A DNA stretch of 64,000 nucleotides from Nocardia sp. NBC_01327 (GTDB lineage: Bacteria; Actinomycetota; Actinomycetes; Mycobacteriales; Mycobacteriaceae). Positions 26,557 to 35,373 of this stretch are shown piece after piece (positions within the stretch are counted from its first letter, which is position 1; every line of letters begins with the position of its first letter). The stretch spans positions 1,860,001 to 1,924,000 of the forward strand of contig NZ_CP108383.1 of assembly GCF_035958815.1 (NCBI RefSeq). The letters run 5' to 3'. Both the position numbers and the translations under genes were made by a program. The notes beneath the pieces are model-generated. The model did not search any database, was not told the DNA's origin, and saw only the letters and a program-made list of their open reading frames with translations.

Positions 26557-26913
26557 GTGCGTCGCTTGCTGTTCGTCACGTCCGTCATGGGCGCCGCCCT
26601 CGCCGTCTCCCCGCTCGCGGCCGCACAGCCGCCGGCCGGTGACTCCGCGGTGAAGGTGCAGGCCGTCTACGGTCCGGAACAGTTCGCCCTCGCCGGCGTC
26701 AAGACCGATATCACCCCCTGCGCGGGCGGTACGGCCCTGCCGAGCGTCACCACCGGCAATGACGGCACCGTCACCGCCGCCGTTCCGAGCGGCTGCTACC
26801 AGATCCAGATCGCCACCCCCACCGGTTGCGCCCTCGACGGTGACGCCTCACAGCAGGTGAACACCGTCCCCGGCCCGGCCCCGCTCGCCACCTTCCGCTT
26901 CCGCTGCGCCTGA
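26557..26913 (+). CDS. Small secreted protein, four cysteines
   Basis: A 118-residue protein with a clear signal peptide (VRRLLFVTSVMGAALAVSP..., cleavage near AAAQPP). The mature part of about 90 residues has four Cys (TPCAG, SGCYQ, TGCAL and terminal RCA), enough for two disulfides. The GTG at 26557 follows GAAGGAG by 4 bases. A -10-like TATATT (26508-26513) and a perfect palindrome AGGCGAATTCGCCT (26521-26534) lie upstream. I do not recognise a family; it looks like a nocardioform secreted protein. Confidence 0.75.
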   Translation: MRRLLFVTSVMGAALAVSPLAAAQPPAGDSAVKVQAVYGPEQFALAGVKTDITPCAGGTALPSVTTGNDGTVTAAVPSGCYQIQIATPTGCALDGDASQQVNTVPGPAPLATFRFRCA

Positions 26914-27094
26914 CGCTCGGCTCGAACCTCACCCGCACCGCCCGCCGCACCGGCTGAAACCGCTGGTCGGACAGGGTGGCGTAAATCACTGGCCCTGATC
27001 GGTATGCCTACTTGCTGTTAACCTCGGAAAGAGTTAGCTGCTCGTACTGCTGTAACGCGTGAGCGTCGCATCACCGGTGAAAGGGTGAGACGAG

Positions 27095-28474
27095 ATGGGC
27101 GCGAGATTCGCGTTGGTGCCGCCGATAGGCGTGAGCTCGATGCCTGATGTCCGGCGGTTCGACCGGGTAATCCAGCCCACATCCGCCTTTCTCGGCGCGG
27201 TAGTCGCCGGATTGTTGCTGATGGCTCCCCTCGATCTCGGCTGGTCGAACGAAGGTCCCCTCGAACTCGATCTGCTGGTGCTGAATATGCCGCGCGCCGC
27301 GGCCGCCGGCGCCATGTTCGCGGTGATCGCGGCCGCGCTGGCGGTGGCGCTGGGTCGCCGCACCGCCTGGATCGTCTCCTTCGGCAGTGCCGCCGTACTG
27401 GTGGCGGACCATCTCTGGAATCTGAACAACGCGCTGACCGGAACACTGATCACGGTCAATTACATCGACTCGATCTTCGGCGGCATTCTGCTCGGCGCGC
27501 TCGCGGTCGCCGTCTTCGGTAAACCGCTGGCGACGGCCGCCTATCTCATCGGCGCGCTCTCCAGCATCATGATCGGCGATCTCACCTCGCTGCCCGGACA
27601 GGGCCAACAGAGCCGCACCCTCATCGAATGGGCCTCCACCGGTACGCCGCCGATCTGGCTCATCCTGGTCACCGCCGTGGCACTGGGCGCGGCGGTCATC
27701 ACACAGCGCGCCGAACCGGTCCTCGACGATGCCGAGGACGAGAGTGCCGATCTGCCGATCGGCCCGATCCTGGCGGCCCTGCTGCTGGTGATGGCCACCG
27801 CGGTCTCCACCGAATGGTTCGTCCGGCATGCCGGAACGCCGTGGCAGGCGGCGATCGCGATATCGATCACCGTGGGCGCGGCCGTGATCGCGGCGCTGCT
27901 GCTGCCGGGACGAGACGGGGCGGTCGTGCTGCTGGTGGTCGCGGTGACCAATGCGGGCAGTGCGATCATCGCCGTTCCCCGGCCGGACTGGAGTGCACCC
28001 ATCCCGTTCCTCGCCGTCGCGGTCGGCTACCTCGCCGGACGGCGCTGGTCCGTCCCGTGGGCCGGATTCGCCGGTACCGCAGCGCTTTCCGTATTCGCGG
28101 CACTCACCGAGAGCACCGGGCGCACCGATTGGCTCATTCCGATAGCCGGCATCGTCGGGCTCGGGCTGCTCATGGGCTACAGCTTTGCCGGTCCTCGTGC
28201 GCAGGGGGCGCCGAGTACGGTGGTCGCGCTGGCGGTACTGGTGGTGCCGTGTCTGGTAGTCGCTTTGCGCGGCAGCAGTTTCGGCCGGGTGGCCTATTCA
28301 CCGCGCTGGTACCGCGACCCGACCAGCGTGACCTCGTCCGGCCCCGGCTGGGCGGCGCTCGCGGTCACCCTGTGCTGCGCGGCGGGAGTGCTACTGCTGT
28401 ACCGGATGCGGCCCGCGGCGGACTCGGCTCACCTGCCGAATCGCGAATTGACCCAGCTGAGCGCATCCGCATAG
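27095..28474 (+). CDS. Polytopic membrane protein of unknown function
   Basis: A 459-residue protein with roughly 11-12 hydrophobic segments, no soluble domain and no motif I recognise. It has an acidic cytoplasmic loop (EPVLDDAEDESADLP) about residue 205. The ATG at 27095 has GAAAGGGTGAG upstream; an ATG at 27140 (MPDVRRF) is an alternative. It stands alone after a 180-bp gap. Its last 46 bp overlap the end of the convergent lipase gene. A transporter or envelope-assembly role is possible but unsupported. Confidence 0.75.
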   Translation: MGARFALVPPIGVSSMPDVRRFDRVIQPTSAFLGAVVAGLLLMAPLDLGWSNEGPLELDLLVLNMPRAAAAGAMFAVIAAALAVALGRRTAWIVSFGSAAVLVADHLWNLNNALTGTLITVNYIDSIFGGILLGALAVAVFGKPLATAAYLIGALSSIMIGDLTSLPGQGQQSRTLIEWASTGTPPIWLILVTAVALGAAVITQRAEPVLDDAEDESADLPIGPILAALLLVMATAVSTEWFVRHAGTPWQAAIAISITVGAAVIAALLLPGRDGAVVLLVVAVTNAGSAIIAVPRPDWSAPIPFLAVAVGYLAGRRWSVPWAGFAGTAALSVFAALTESTGRTDWLIPIAGIVGLGLLMGYSFAGPRAQGAPSTVVALAVLVVPCLVVALRGSSFGRVAYSPRWYRDPTSVTSSGPGWAALAVTLCCAAGVLLLYRMRPAADSAHLPNRELTQLSASA

Positions 28475-29718
28475 GACGCCGCCAGTACGCCACGATGATC
28501 GACGCCCGGATAGGTGCGGTACTCCACCGGCTGATTCGCGGCCCGCTGCTGCACCACCATGGCATCGGTGGCCATCGGCGGCACGGTGGTATCGGCGCGG
28601 CCCTGCAGCACCAGTAGCGGCGGCCCGAAAGACAGTGTGCTGGGGTCGTTTTCATTGAGCACACGGGTGAGCGCGGAGATGTCGCCGGTGGGGGAGAAGA
28701 CCTCGTCCGGCTTCAGATCGCCCCACTGACCCGGCTCCCGCAATTGGCCGATGCAGCCGACATCGGCCAGCGTCAGCAGGGAAGCCGTTGCGGGCGTGAG
28801 GAATCGGGCCGGATCCACATCGGCGACCGTCTGCGCGCCGCGAATGAGCAACGGCAGGAACGAGGTCGCGCCGCCGGTGAGCGGCGCCAGCGCCTTCGCC
28901 GCACCGGCCGTCGTCGCCAGCTGGGAGGCCTGCAATCCCACACCCTGATGCGAGGCCGGCGCGAGTGCCACCGCGCCCAGCAATTGCAGTTCCGGCGCCC
29001 ACTGCTGGGCCTGCGCATCGGTGAAAATGGCGGCCTGGCCGCCCTGGGAATGCCCCATCGCCACCCATCGGGTGCCGATATCCGGCTCGATTTCCCTTGC
29101 CGCCCTGGCCATATCGGTGACCGCGCGCTGTTCGGCGGCGCCGATCAGATAGCCGTGCGGGCCGGGCGTGCCCAGACCCTGATAGTCGGTCTGCGCCACC
29201 GCGTATCCGGCCGCTATCCACTGCGCCTGCACGTCCCGGACCAGGGAGGTGTAATCGTGCGCGGGAAACTCGGCCGAGGTGTCGCGGGAGGGTGCGCAGC
29301 CGTCGGCCACACCGGTGGTGCCGTGCGCCCACGAGATGAGCGGCCAGCCGCCGGGCGGCGGTGTGCCCTGGGGGACGGCCACCGTGCCGGAGACCGCGAC
29401 CGGCGCGCCCTGCATATCGATGGATCGGTACAGGACCAGGTAGTTCCGCGCACCCGCCAGGCCGGGATCGCCGATGAGGGGCCGCAGCTGGATCACCGAA
29501 CCGTGCGGACCGGGGACCCGATCATCGGGCGGGGTGTAGAAGGTGATGTCGGTGTCGGCGACCGGGGTGACCGGGGTGGCGTGACGCGTGGTGACCGGGG
29601 TGGCGTGACTCGGTGCGACGGCGACGACCGTGCTCGCAAGACTCGCGAAGGCAGCGGCGGCGATCAGTCCGGGCCGCCGCCCCGGTAGTCGTGCACGCGT
29701 CGCCTCGATGTCCGACAT
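28429..29718 (-). CDS. Secretory lipase (LIP family)
   Basis: A 429-residue exported alpha/beta hydrolase of the secretory lipase family (PF03583 type). Signal peptide after a basic start (ARLPGRRPGLIAAAAFASL), oxyanion/Trp region SWAHGTTGVADGCAPS, nucleophile Ser in GHSQGGQAA, an Asp in LQGRADTTVPP and the catalytic His near the end in GVDHRG. It belongs with extracellular lipid and ester hydrolases common in Nocardia and mycobacteria. The start is uncertain: ATG 29718 gives a normal signal peptide, while upstream ATGs at 29739 and 29823 are in frame; none has a strong RBS. The end overlaps the convergent membrane-protein gene by 46 bp. Confidence 0.88.
   Translation of the reverse strand: MSDIEATRARLPGRRPGLIAAAAFASLASTVVAVAPSHATPVTTRHATPVTPVADTDITFYTPPDDRVPGPHGSVIQLRPLIGDPGLAGARNYLVLYRSIDMQGAPVAVSGTVAVPQGTPPPGGWPLISWAHGTTGVADGCAPSRDTSAEFPAHDYTSLVRDVQAQWIAAGYAVAQTDYQGLGTPGPHGYLIGAAEQRAVTDMARAAREIEPDIGTRWVAMGHSQGGQAAIFTDAQAQQWAPELQLLGAVALAPASHQGVGLQASQLATTAGAAKALAPLTGGATSFLPLLIRGAQTVADVDPARFLTPATASLLTLADVGCIGQLREPGQWGDLKPDEVFSPTGDISALTRVLNENDPSTLSFGPPLLVLQGRADTTVPPMATDAMVVQQRAANQPVEYRTYPGVDHRGVLAASYADALSWVNSRFGR
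29567..29609. repeat. Two 19-bp direct repeats in the lipase signal region
   Basis: GTGACCGGGGTGGCGTGAC occurs identically at 29567-29585 and 29591-29609, inside the start of the lipase gene, encoding a repeated HATPVT near the signal cleavage site. Confidence 0.85.
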
Positions 29719-29794
29719 GCCCAAAACGTACCGTTTCATGGCCGCATCGACCGGGAAGGCAACGCCCACTGTCCAGAACCAGCCCTGTCGAGGG

Positions 29795-30181
29795 TCAGCT
29801 TTCCCGGCCGTCGTACTCCGCACGCGCAGCGATGATTTCGCCGATGTTCTGGTACGACCAGGCGCGCAGACCCGCGATCGCGGTGGCCAGACTGCGGCCC
29901 AGCGGGGTCAGCGTGTACTCGACGGTCACCGGAACCGTCGGGAAGACGCGGCGCTCGACCACACCGTCCCGCTCCAGCGCCCGCAGCGTCTGGGTGAGCA
30001 TTTTCTGGGTGATGCCCTGAATCCGCCTGCGCAGCTCCGAGAACCGCTGGGTGCCCGGCTCCAGCGCGAGCAGCACCAGCCCCGTCCAGCGCTCGCCGAC
30101 ACGGTCGAACACCTGGCGGGTGGGGCAGTTGATATTGAAGACATCCCATTCGGGCGTGCCCTCTACCTCGATGGTTTCCAC
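29795..30181 (-). CDS. HxlR-family transcriptional regulator
   Basis: A 128-residue winged-helix regulator of the HxlR/DUF24 type. N-terminal Cys in NINCPTRQVFDRVGERWT is the conserved redox-sensing Cys of the family; FSELRRRIQGITQKMLTQTLRALERDG is the helix-turn-helix and VPVTVEYTLTPLGRSL the wing. The GTG at 30181 is the only start that leaves the normal short N terminus. It is divergent from a quinone-oxidoreductase-like gene, the classic HxlR arrangement, and probably regulates it in response to electrophiles or quinones. Confidence 0.88.
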   Translation of the reverse strand: METIEVEGTPEWDVFNINCPTRQVFDRVGERWTGLVLLALEPGTQRFSELRRRIQGITQKMLTQTLRALERDGVVERRVFPTVPVTVEYTLTPLGRSLATAIAGLRAWSYQNIGEIIAARAEYDGRES

Positions 30182-30265
30182 CAGGTACCTATACCACTCT
30201 TTACTGCCTTCTTCCGAACGGATACCAGCCTTCCTAATGTCGGTGACAGCACACAGGAGGAAGAC
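30182..30265. promoter_or_regulatory. Divergent HxlR / oxidoreductase operator region
   Basis: The 84-bp gap contains the perfect palindrome AGGTACCT (30183-30190) directly at the regulator start, a TATACC element beside it, and AGGAGG for the oxidoreductase at 30256-30261. HxlR proteins bind short inverted repeats in such gaps, so AGGTACCT is a candidate operator half. Confidence 0.5.
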
Positions 30266-31192
30266 ATGAAGGCACTGACCGCCACCGCAGACGACCGGCT
30301 GATCACCCTCGCCGAGATCACCGATCCCGCACCCGCCGCCGGCGAAGCCGTTATCGCCGTCGAGGCGTTCTCGGTCAATCGCGGCGACTACTTCGCCCTC
30401 ACCGGCGTGTATGGGACCGAGGTCGCCGCAGGCCATGTGCCCGGCCAGGATGTGGCGGGCCGGATCATCACGGCCGCCGCGGACGGCACCGGCCCCGCCG
30501 TCGGCGCCCGCGTGGTCGCACATGCGGCGGGCGGCGGCTGGGCCGAGCAGGTCGCCGTCGCCACCGACGCCATCACCGCACTGCCGCAGCAGCTTCCGGC
30601 CACCATCGCCGCCACGCTCCCGCTGGCGGGACTCACCACCCTGCGCCTGCTGCGCCGCGCAGGCCAGGTGGAGGGGATGCGGCTGCTGGTCACCGGCGCT
30701 TCGGGCGGGGTCGGTCACCTGGTGGTGGAACTCGCCATCGCCGCCGGAGCCACCGTGACCGCGGTCGCGGCCACCCGGGAGCGCGGGCAGCGCCTGGCCG
30801 ACTACGGCGCCGAGGTGCTCACCGATATCGACGCCGCCACAGCCCGATTCGACATCGTCCTGGAATCGGTCGGTGGTGACACCTTCGCCGCGGCACTGCG
30901 GCACCTGGCCCCCGGCGGCACCGTGGTCTGGTTCGGGCAGGCCGGTCGGCAACCCGTCCAGCTCGACTTCTTCGACCTCTTCGGCGCGACACCCTTCACG
31001 CTGCACCACTTTCCGCACTGGGTCGCCGATACCACCGATGCCGAGGACCTCGCCGAATTGGTCCGGCTGGCCGCCGCGGGCATCATTCACCCCGAGGTGG
31101 GCCGCACCGCCGACTGGACCGAAACCGCCACCGTCCTCACCGATCTGGTGCACCGCCGCATCCGCGGCAATGCCGTCCTCACCCTCGCCTGA
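30266..31192 (+). CDS. Quinone-type NADP-dependent oxidoreductase (MDR family)
   Basis: A 308-residue medium-chain dehydrogenase/reductase without the catalytic or structural zinc ligands, so of the quinone oxidoreductase (QOR) branch. It has FSVNRGDYFALTG, PGQDVAGRI, and the nucleotide loop VTGASGGVGHLV (about residues 149-160). Expected to reduce quinones or enones with NADPH. The RBS AGGAGG is 5 bases before the ATG. Divergent from an HxlR regulator and followed at 23 bp by an NTF2-like gene. Confidence 0.9.
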   Translation: MKALTATADDRLITLAEITDPAPAAGEAVIAVEAFSVNRGDYFALTGVYGTEVAAGHVPGQDVAGRIITAAADGTGPAVGARVVAHAAGGGWAEQVAVATDAITALPQQLPATIAATLPLAGLTTLRLLRRAGQVEGMRLLVTGASGGVGHLVVELAIAAGATVTAVAATRERGQRLADYGAEVLTDIDAATARFDIVLESVGGDTFAAALRHLAPGGTVVWFGQAGRQPVQLDFFDLFGATPFTLHHFPHWVADTTDAEDLAELVRLAAAGIIHPEVGRTADWTETATVLTDLVHRRIRGNAVLTLA

Positions 31193-31215
31193 TCAGACCT
31201 GATAGGGAATTCACC

Positions 31216-31629
31216 ATGAGCACCGAAGTCACCCGCACCGTCATCACCGACTACATCGCCGCCCTCGCCGCCGGTCAGGCCGCCGACCGCCGCGCCGAAT
31301 TCTTCACCGAGGACGCCACCTGGACCCTGCACGGCGACCTCCCGGTCTCCCGCACCTGGAAGGGCCGCGACGAGATCTTCACCGGCTTCCTCACCCAGAT
31401 GCTCGCCCGCTTCGACCTCACCGCGCCGGTCAGCCAGGACGTGCACAATGTCCTCGCCGACGGCGATCACGCGGTCGCCGAATGGACCACGCACGCCACC
31501 ACCATCGACGGCGCCCCGTTCACCAACCACGTGACCATCGTCTTCCGAATCACCAACGGCCGCATAGCCGAAGCTCGCGAATACTTCGACACCGCCTACG
31601 TGGGCCGCCTGCTCTTCGGCCGCGAGTGA
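31216..31629 (+). CDS. NTF2/SnoaL-like protein
   Basis: A 137-residue alpha+beta cone-fold protein of the nuclear-transport-factor-2/SnoaL type: YIAALAAGQAADRRAEFFTEDATW (helix then strand), GRDEIFTGFL, and the C-terminal FRITNGRIAEAREYFDTAYVG. Such proteins are often isomerases or small hydrolases. Probably in one transcript with the oxidoreductase and controlled by the HxlR regulator. No specific reaction can be assigned. Confidence 0.85.
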   Translation: MSTEVTRTVITDYIAALAAGQAADRRAEFFTEDATWTLHGDLPVSRTWKGRDEIFTGFLTQMLARFDLTAPVSQDVHNVLADGDHAVAEWTTHATTIDGAPFTNHVTIVFRITNGRIAEAREYFDTAYVGRLLFGRE

Positions 31630-31652
31630 TACCCGGAGTGCGACGAAAAGAA

Positions 31653-31685
31653 AAGGCCCCGACCATATTTCATGGTCGGGGCCTT
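31653..31685. terminator. Strong hairpin terminator
   Basis: Perfect 14-bp stem AAGGCCCCGACCAT / ATGGTCGGGGCCTT with a 5-base loop. It is placed between the NTF2-like gene and the convergent tRNA-Arg, with A-rich sequence on the left and TTAT on the right. Confidence 0.88.
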
Positions 31686-31692
31686 ATCGCTG

Positions 31693-31765
31693 TGCCCTCG
31701 GCAGGAATCGAACCTGCGGCCTTCTGCTCCGGAGGCAGACGCTCTATCCCCTGAGCTACGAGGGC
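31693..31765 (-). tRNA. tRNA-Arg (CCG)
   Basis: Complete cloverleaf on the - strand: acceptor GCCCTCG / CGAGGGC, D stem GCTC/GAGC, anticodon arm TCTGC-CTCCGGA-GCAGA (anticodon CCG), T arm GCAGG-TTCGATT-CCTGC. The CCA end is not encoded. Confidence 0.97.
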
Positions 31766-31881
31766 GGGGGTGGACCCGCTCGGACTTCTCGACTTTCCGA
31801 GTGGGCTGGGAAAGCGTATCGCATCGGGTCCGCTCCGCCAAAAACTGAGGTGTACCGGGTGTTTTGCCCGGTACGGGTCCG

Positions 31882-32628
31882 TCAGTTCAGGGGAAGTTGG
31901 GCTGCGCCCCGGTCTTTGAGCATCTGCGCCATGAGTTGCGCTTCGCTCGTCTGGGTCTTGACCATGCTGTCCGCGAGGGAGCGGACGGCATCGGTATCTG
32001 CGTGCTGTGCGGCGTACTGGATCATCGGCATGCCGCCCTGATGGTGGCGGAGCATCAGCTGCAGGAACAGGGTGTCGAGTGCGGGGCCGGTGGCGGTGCG
32101 GAGGGTCGAGAGTTCCTGCTCGGTCGCCATACCGGGCATGGTCTGCACCGGACCGGTGTGCTGTGCGGTGGCGCCGTGCTGCATGCCTGACATACCGGGC
32201 ATATCCGACATGTCGGACATCCATCCCATGTACCCGTCGGGACCGACAAACGGCTTGCCCCACAGTTGCAGCCAGCCCTGCATGCGGCCCGCCTGATTCG
32301 CCTGCGTGGTGAGAATGTCGTAGGCGAGCCGGCGTACCTCGGTATCACTCGCACCGGCCAGCGCGATGCCGGACATCTGCACCGCCTGCGCGTGATGCAC
32401 CGACATGTCCTGGCTGAAGCCGACATCCACCGTGCCGGGCGTCTCCTGCGTCTGCCGCAGCGGGTTGCCGACCAGAATTCCGGCCGCGAAACCGAGCAGC
32501 AGCACACCGATCACACCGAGCACCAGCAGTGCGGGGCGCTGACTGCGCCGCGTCTGCTGCACCGGCTCGGCCGGTTCGGTGTCGTCGCTGAAGTCCTTCG
32601 CCTCGTCGGAGAGCAAGGGCGGCGTCAT
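31882..32628 (-). CDS. DUF305 membrane-anchored protein, Met/His-rich
   Basis: A 248-residue protein with one membrane segment (about 33-54) and an exported four-helix DUF305 (ferritin-like fold) domain. Family motifs DMSVHHAQAVQM and LMLRHHQGGMPMI supply paired His and Met; between them is a stretch very rich in Met, Asp and His (GYMGWMSDMSDMPG...). This composition resembles extracytoplasmic copper-binding proteins, though that role is inferred. The ATG overlaps the stop of the upstream DUF3105 gene (TAATG), so the two are coupled. Confidence 0.9.
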   Translation of the reverse strand: MTPPLLSDEAKDFSDDTEPAEPVQQTRRSQRPALLVLGVIGVLLLGFAAGILVGNPLRQTQETPGTVDVGFSQDMSVHHAQAVQMSGIALAGASDTEVRRLAYDILTTQANQAGRMQGWLQLWGKPFVGPDGYMGWMSDMSDMPGMSGMQHGATAQHTGPVQTMPGMATEQELSTLRTATGPALDTLFLQLMLRHHQGGMPMIQYAAQHADTDAVRSLADSMVKTQTSEAQLMAQMLKDRGAAQLPLN

Positions 32629-33590
32629 TACTGCGTCGGAGCCGGCTGATCCGGCACCGTCGGGGCATCGGTCGGCGCCGGAATGCTCGGCACGCCACCC
32701 GGCAGGCCGGACAGGCCACCGGGGAGACCGGACAGGCCGCCCGGGAGACCCGGAATGCCGCCGCTGGGCATGGTCGGGGCACCGCCGCCGGCGCCGGAGA
32801 GCTCGCTCGAATCCTGCTGCAGGCCCTTACCGTCCATCGGCACCGCGTCCGGACCCACCGGAGACGGATCGAACGGCGGCGGATTGTCGGTGCTGAAGGT
32901 CGGGTTCGCGCAGTCCGCGCCGACCTCCGGGTAGGTGTTCTGGTTCAGGCGCAGCGCGGTGATGAATTCGTTCACGCGCTTGTCGTCGGCCGAGTTCAGC
33001 TTCAGCTGATGGCCCCACGACTGCAGCGAAATCGGTGAATCCAGACCGGGATACGGCGACATCAGCGAGTACGGCTTGCCCTGCACCTTGGACTTCAGCA
33101 GGTCGATGCCGGCCTTGTCGACCTTGTCGGGGTTGTACGCGATCCAGATCGCGCCGTGCTCCAGCGAATGCACGGCATTCTCGGTGCGAATCGCCTTGGA
33201 GTACACGATGCCCGTGCACGCCGCCCACGAACCGTCGTGCGGCCCGCCGAAGGGCGGCGCCTGGTCGTACGCCACGCGCTGCGTCGCGGCCACGTGCAGA
33301 CCGGCCGGGTAGTCCTTCTTGACCACACCCGAGATCTGATCCGACGGATCCTTCTTCTGGGCGCTCGGCGTGTACTTGTCCGCCTCCTGCTTGTCCTGGA
33401 TCTTCGGGACCAGGAACGCGGCGATCCCGCCGATCAGCGCGAGCACACACACCACCGCGGCGATCGTCATCCAGGGAATCTGGCGCTTGGTGGGAAGTCT
33501 GCCTCCGGTGCCGCCTCTGCGGAACCCACCGGAAGATTTGCCTGCGGCCTTGATGGCCTTGGCCGACTTGGCACTCGTCCTACTCGGCAT
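32628..33590 (-). CDS. DUF3105 membrane-anchored protein (copy 2)
   Basis: A 320-residue paralogue of the gene at 19626. A basic Ser/Lys-rich cytoplasmic start precedes a membrane segment (about 40-60) and the DUF3105 domain with PPFGGPHDGSWAACTG, ENAVHSLEHGAIWIAYNP and QSWGHQLKLN. The C-terminal 60 residues contain a threefold GLPGGLS-type repeat and Pro-rich tail. ATG 33590 is preferred over a TTG at 33623. Coupled to the DUF305 gene by TAATG; this DUF3105-DUF305 pairing is common in actinobacteria and suggests one envelope complex. Confidence 0.9.
   Translation of the reverse strand: MPSRTSAKSAKAIKAAGKSSGGFRRGGTGGRLPTKRQIPWMTIAAVVCVLALIGGIAAFLVPKIQDKQEADKYTPSAQKKDPSDQISGVVKKDYPAGLHVAATQRVAYDQAPPFGGPHDGSWAACTGIVYSKAIRTENAVHSLEHGAIWIAYNPDKVDKAGIDLLKSKVQGKPYSLMSPYPGLDSPISLQSWGHQLKLNSADDKRVNEFITALRLNQNTYPEVGADCANPTFSTDNPPPFDPSPVGPDAVPMDGKGLQQDSSELSGAGGGAPTMPSGGIPGLPGGLSGLPGGLSGLPGGVPSIPAPTDAPTVPDQPAPTQ
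32693..32757. repeat. 21-bp imperfect tandem repeat (three units)
   Basis: Three units around CCGGACAGGCC, period 21 bp, encode repeated LPGGLSG heptads in the DUF3105 C terminus. A period divisible by three keeps the reading frame if units are gained or lost. Confidence 0.75.
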
Positions 33591-33700
33591 AGCTCGTTGT
33601 GCTCTCTTCGACGTATCGGACAATCAAACGATGCGGCCGCATCGTTTGCTGGGCGCCTGCCCGGTAGGTGCCCGCTCGCGGCGTACACCTGCTCAGACCA

Positions 33701-33706
33701 TAGGAT
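33701..33706 (+). promoter_or_regulatory. -10 element of leaderless argS promoter
   Basis: TAGGAT ends 8 bases before the argS GTG, and no Shine-Dalgarno sequence is present between them. This is the usual geometry of a leaderless actinobacterial transcript starting at the GTG. No good -35 is seen. Confidence 0.6.
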
Positions 33707-33714
33707 AGTTACTC

Positions 33715-35373
33715 GTGACTCCAGCTGACCTTGCAGATCTCCTTCGCGCAACCGCTGCGAAGGTACTTGTCGAACGCGGATCCGACCCTGCGGTCCTGCC
33801 CGACGAGGTCAAGGTGGAGCGTCCCCGTAACCCCGAGCACGGTGACTATGCCACGAATGTGGCCATGCAGGTAGGTAAGCGGGCTGGAATGAACCCGCGC
33901 GATTTCGCGAATCTGCTCGCCGCGGCGCTGGGTCAGGCCGAGGGCATCGACGTCGCCGAAGTCGCGGGTCCGGGCTTCCTGAACATCCGCCTGGCCAAGG
34001 CCGCGCAGGGTGCGATCATCGAGAACATCCTGGCCGCGGGGGAGAAGTACGGCACCGCGGACGTGCTGCACGGTCAGAAGATCAACCTGGAGTTCGTCTC
34101 CGCCAACCCGACCGGGCCGATCCACCTGGGCGGCACCCGCTGGGCCGCCGTCGGCGACGCGCTCGGCCGGATTCTGTCCACGCAGGGCGCCGAGGTCACC
34201 CGCGAGTACTACTTCAACGATCACGGCGCGCAGATCGACCGCTTCGCCAGGTCCCTGGTCGCCGCGGCCACCGGGCAGCCGACGCCGGAGGACGGCTACG
34301 CGGGCGCGTACATCACCGAGATCGCCGATACGATCGTCGCCGCGCACCCGGACGCGCTGAGCCTGCCCGCCTCCGAGCAGCACGAACTGTTCCGCCGCGA
34401 AGGCGTCGAGCTCATGTTCGCGCAGATCAGGCAGAACCTGCACGAGTTCGGCGTCGACTTCGACGTGTACTTCAACGAGAGCTCGCTGTTCGCCTCCGGT
34501 GCGGTCGAGAAGGCCATCGAGGAGCTCAAGGACTCGGGCAAGCTGTACGAAAAAGACGGCGCCTGGTGGATCGCCAGTACCGAGTACGGCGATGACAAGG
34601 ACCGCGTCGTCATCAAGAGCGACGGCAATTCGGCGTACATCGGCGGCGATATCGCCTACTTCCACAACAAGCGCGCGCGGGGCTTCGACCTGTGCATCTA
34701 CATGCTGGGCGCGGACCACCACGGCTACATCGGCCGGCTCAAGGCCGCCGCGGCCGCCTTCGGCGACGATCCGAACACCGTCGAGGTGCTCATCGGCCAG
34801 ATGGTGAACCTGGTCAAAGACGGTGCCGCCGTGAAGATGTCGAAGCGTGCGGGCACCGTGATCACCCTCGACGATCTGGTCGAGGCCATCGGCGTGGACG
34901 CCGCGCGGTACTCGCTGGTGCGGTCCTCGGTGAACTCGAGCATCGATATCGATCTGGGGCTGTGGACCAAGCAGGACACCGAAAACCCGATCTACTACGT
35001 GCAATACGCGCATGCGCGCACCTGCAACATCATGAAGAACGCGGAGGCGTTCGATTTCGCCTCGGTACCGGTGGATCTGAGTCTGCTGACCGCCGACCGC
35101 GAGGGTGCGCTCATCCGCACGCTCGGTGAATACCCGCGCGTGGTGGCCACCGCCGCAGAAATGCGTGAGCCGCACCGCGTAGTCCGCTACCTGGAGGAGC
35201 TGGCCGGGGTGTACCACCCCTTCCAGTCCGACAGGGAAATGCGGGTACTCCCCATGGGAGACGAACCCGTCACACCCCGAAACGCCGCTCGTCTCGAGCT
35301 GGTCAAAGCCACCCGTCAGGTTCTCGCCAACGGCCTCGCGCTGCTAGGCGTCTCTGCTCCGGAGCGTATGTAA
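33715..35373 (+). CDS. argS: Arginyl-tRNA synthetase
   Basis: Class I synthetase of 552 residues charging tRNA-Arg. N-terminal additional domain (1-110), the HIGH-type motif HLGG (137-140, in [10 protein letters not shown]), catalytic Rossmann fold, the KMSK loop VKMSKRAGT (about 375), and the C-terminal anticodon-binding helical domain (DALR type, ends SAPERM). First gene of the argS-lysA-hom-thrC-thrB run, the conserved actinobacterial order. lysA starts immediately after its stop. The start appears leaderless (GTG, no RBS). Confidence 0.98.
   Translation: MTPADLADLLRATAAKVLVERGSDPAVLPDEVKVERPRNPEHGDYATNVAMQVGKRAGMNPRDFANLLAAALGQAEGIDVAEVAGPGFLNIRLAKAAQGAIIENILAAGEKYGTADVLHGQKINLEFVSANPTGPIHLGGTRWAAVGDALGRILSTQGAEVTREYYFNDHGAQIDRFARSLVAAATGQPTPEDGYAGAYITEIADTIVAAHPDALSLPASEQHELFRREGVELMFAQIRQNLHEFGVDFDVYFNESSLFASGAVEKAIEELKDSGKLYEKDGAWWIASTEYGDDKDRVVIKSDGNSAYIGGDIAYFHNKRARGFDLCIYMLGADHHGYIGRLKAAAAAFGDDPNTVEVLIGQMVNLVKDGAAVKMSKRAGTVITLDDLVEAIGVDAARYSLVRSSVNSSIDIDLGLWTKQDTENPIYYVQYAHARTCNIMKNAEAFDFASVPVDLSLLTADREGALIRTLGEYPRVVATAAEMREPHRVVRYLEELAGVYHPFQSDREMRVLPMGDEPVTPRNAARLELVKATRQVLANGLALLGVSAPERM

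Noticed and set aside
31693-33590. A genomic island with tRNA-Arg as attachment site
   Set aside because: No integrase, no repeated tRNA 3' end nearby, and neighbouring genes have normal composition.
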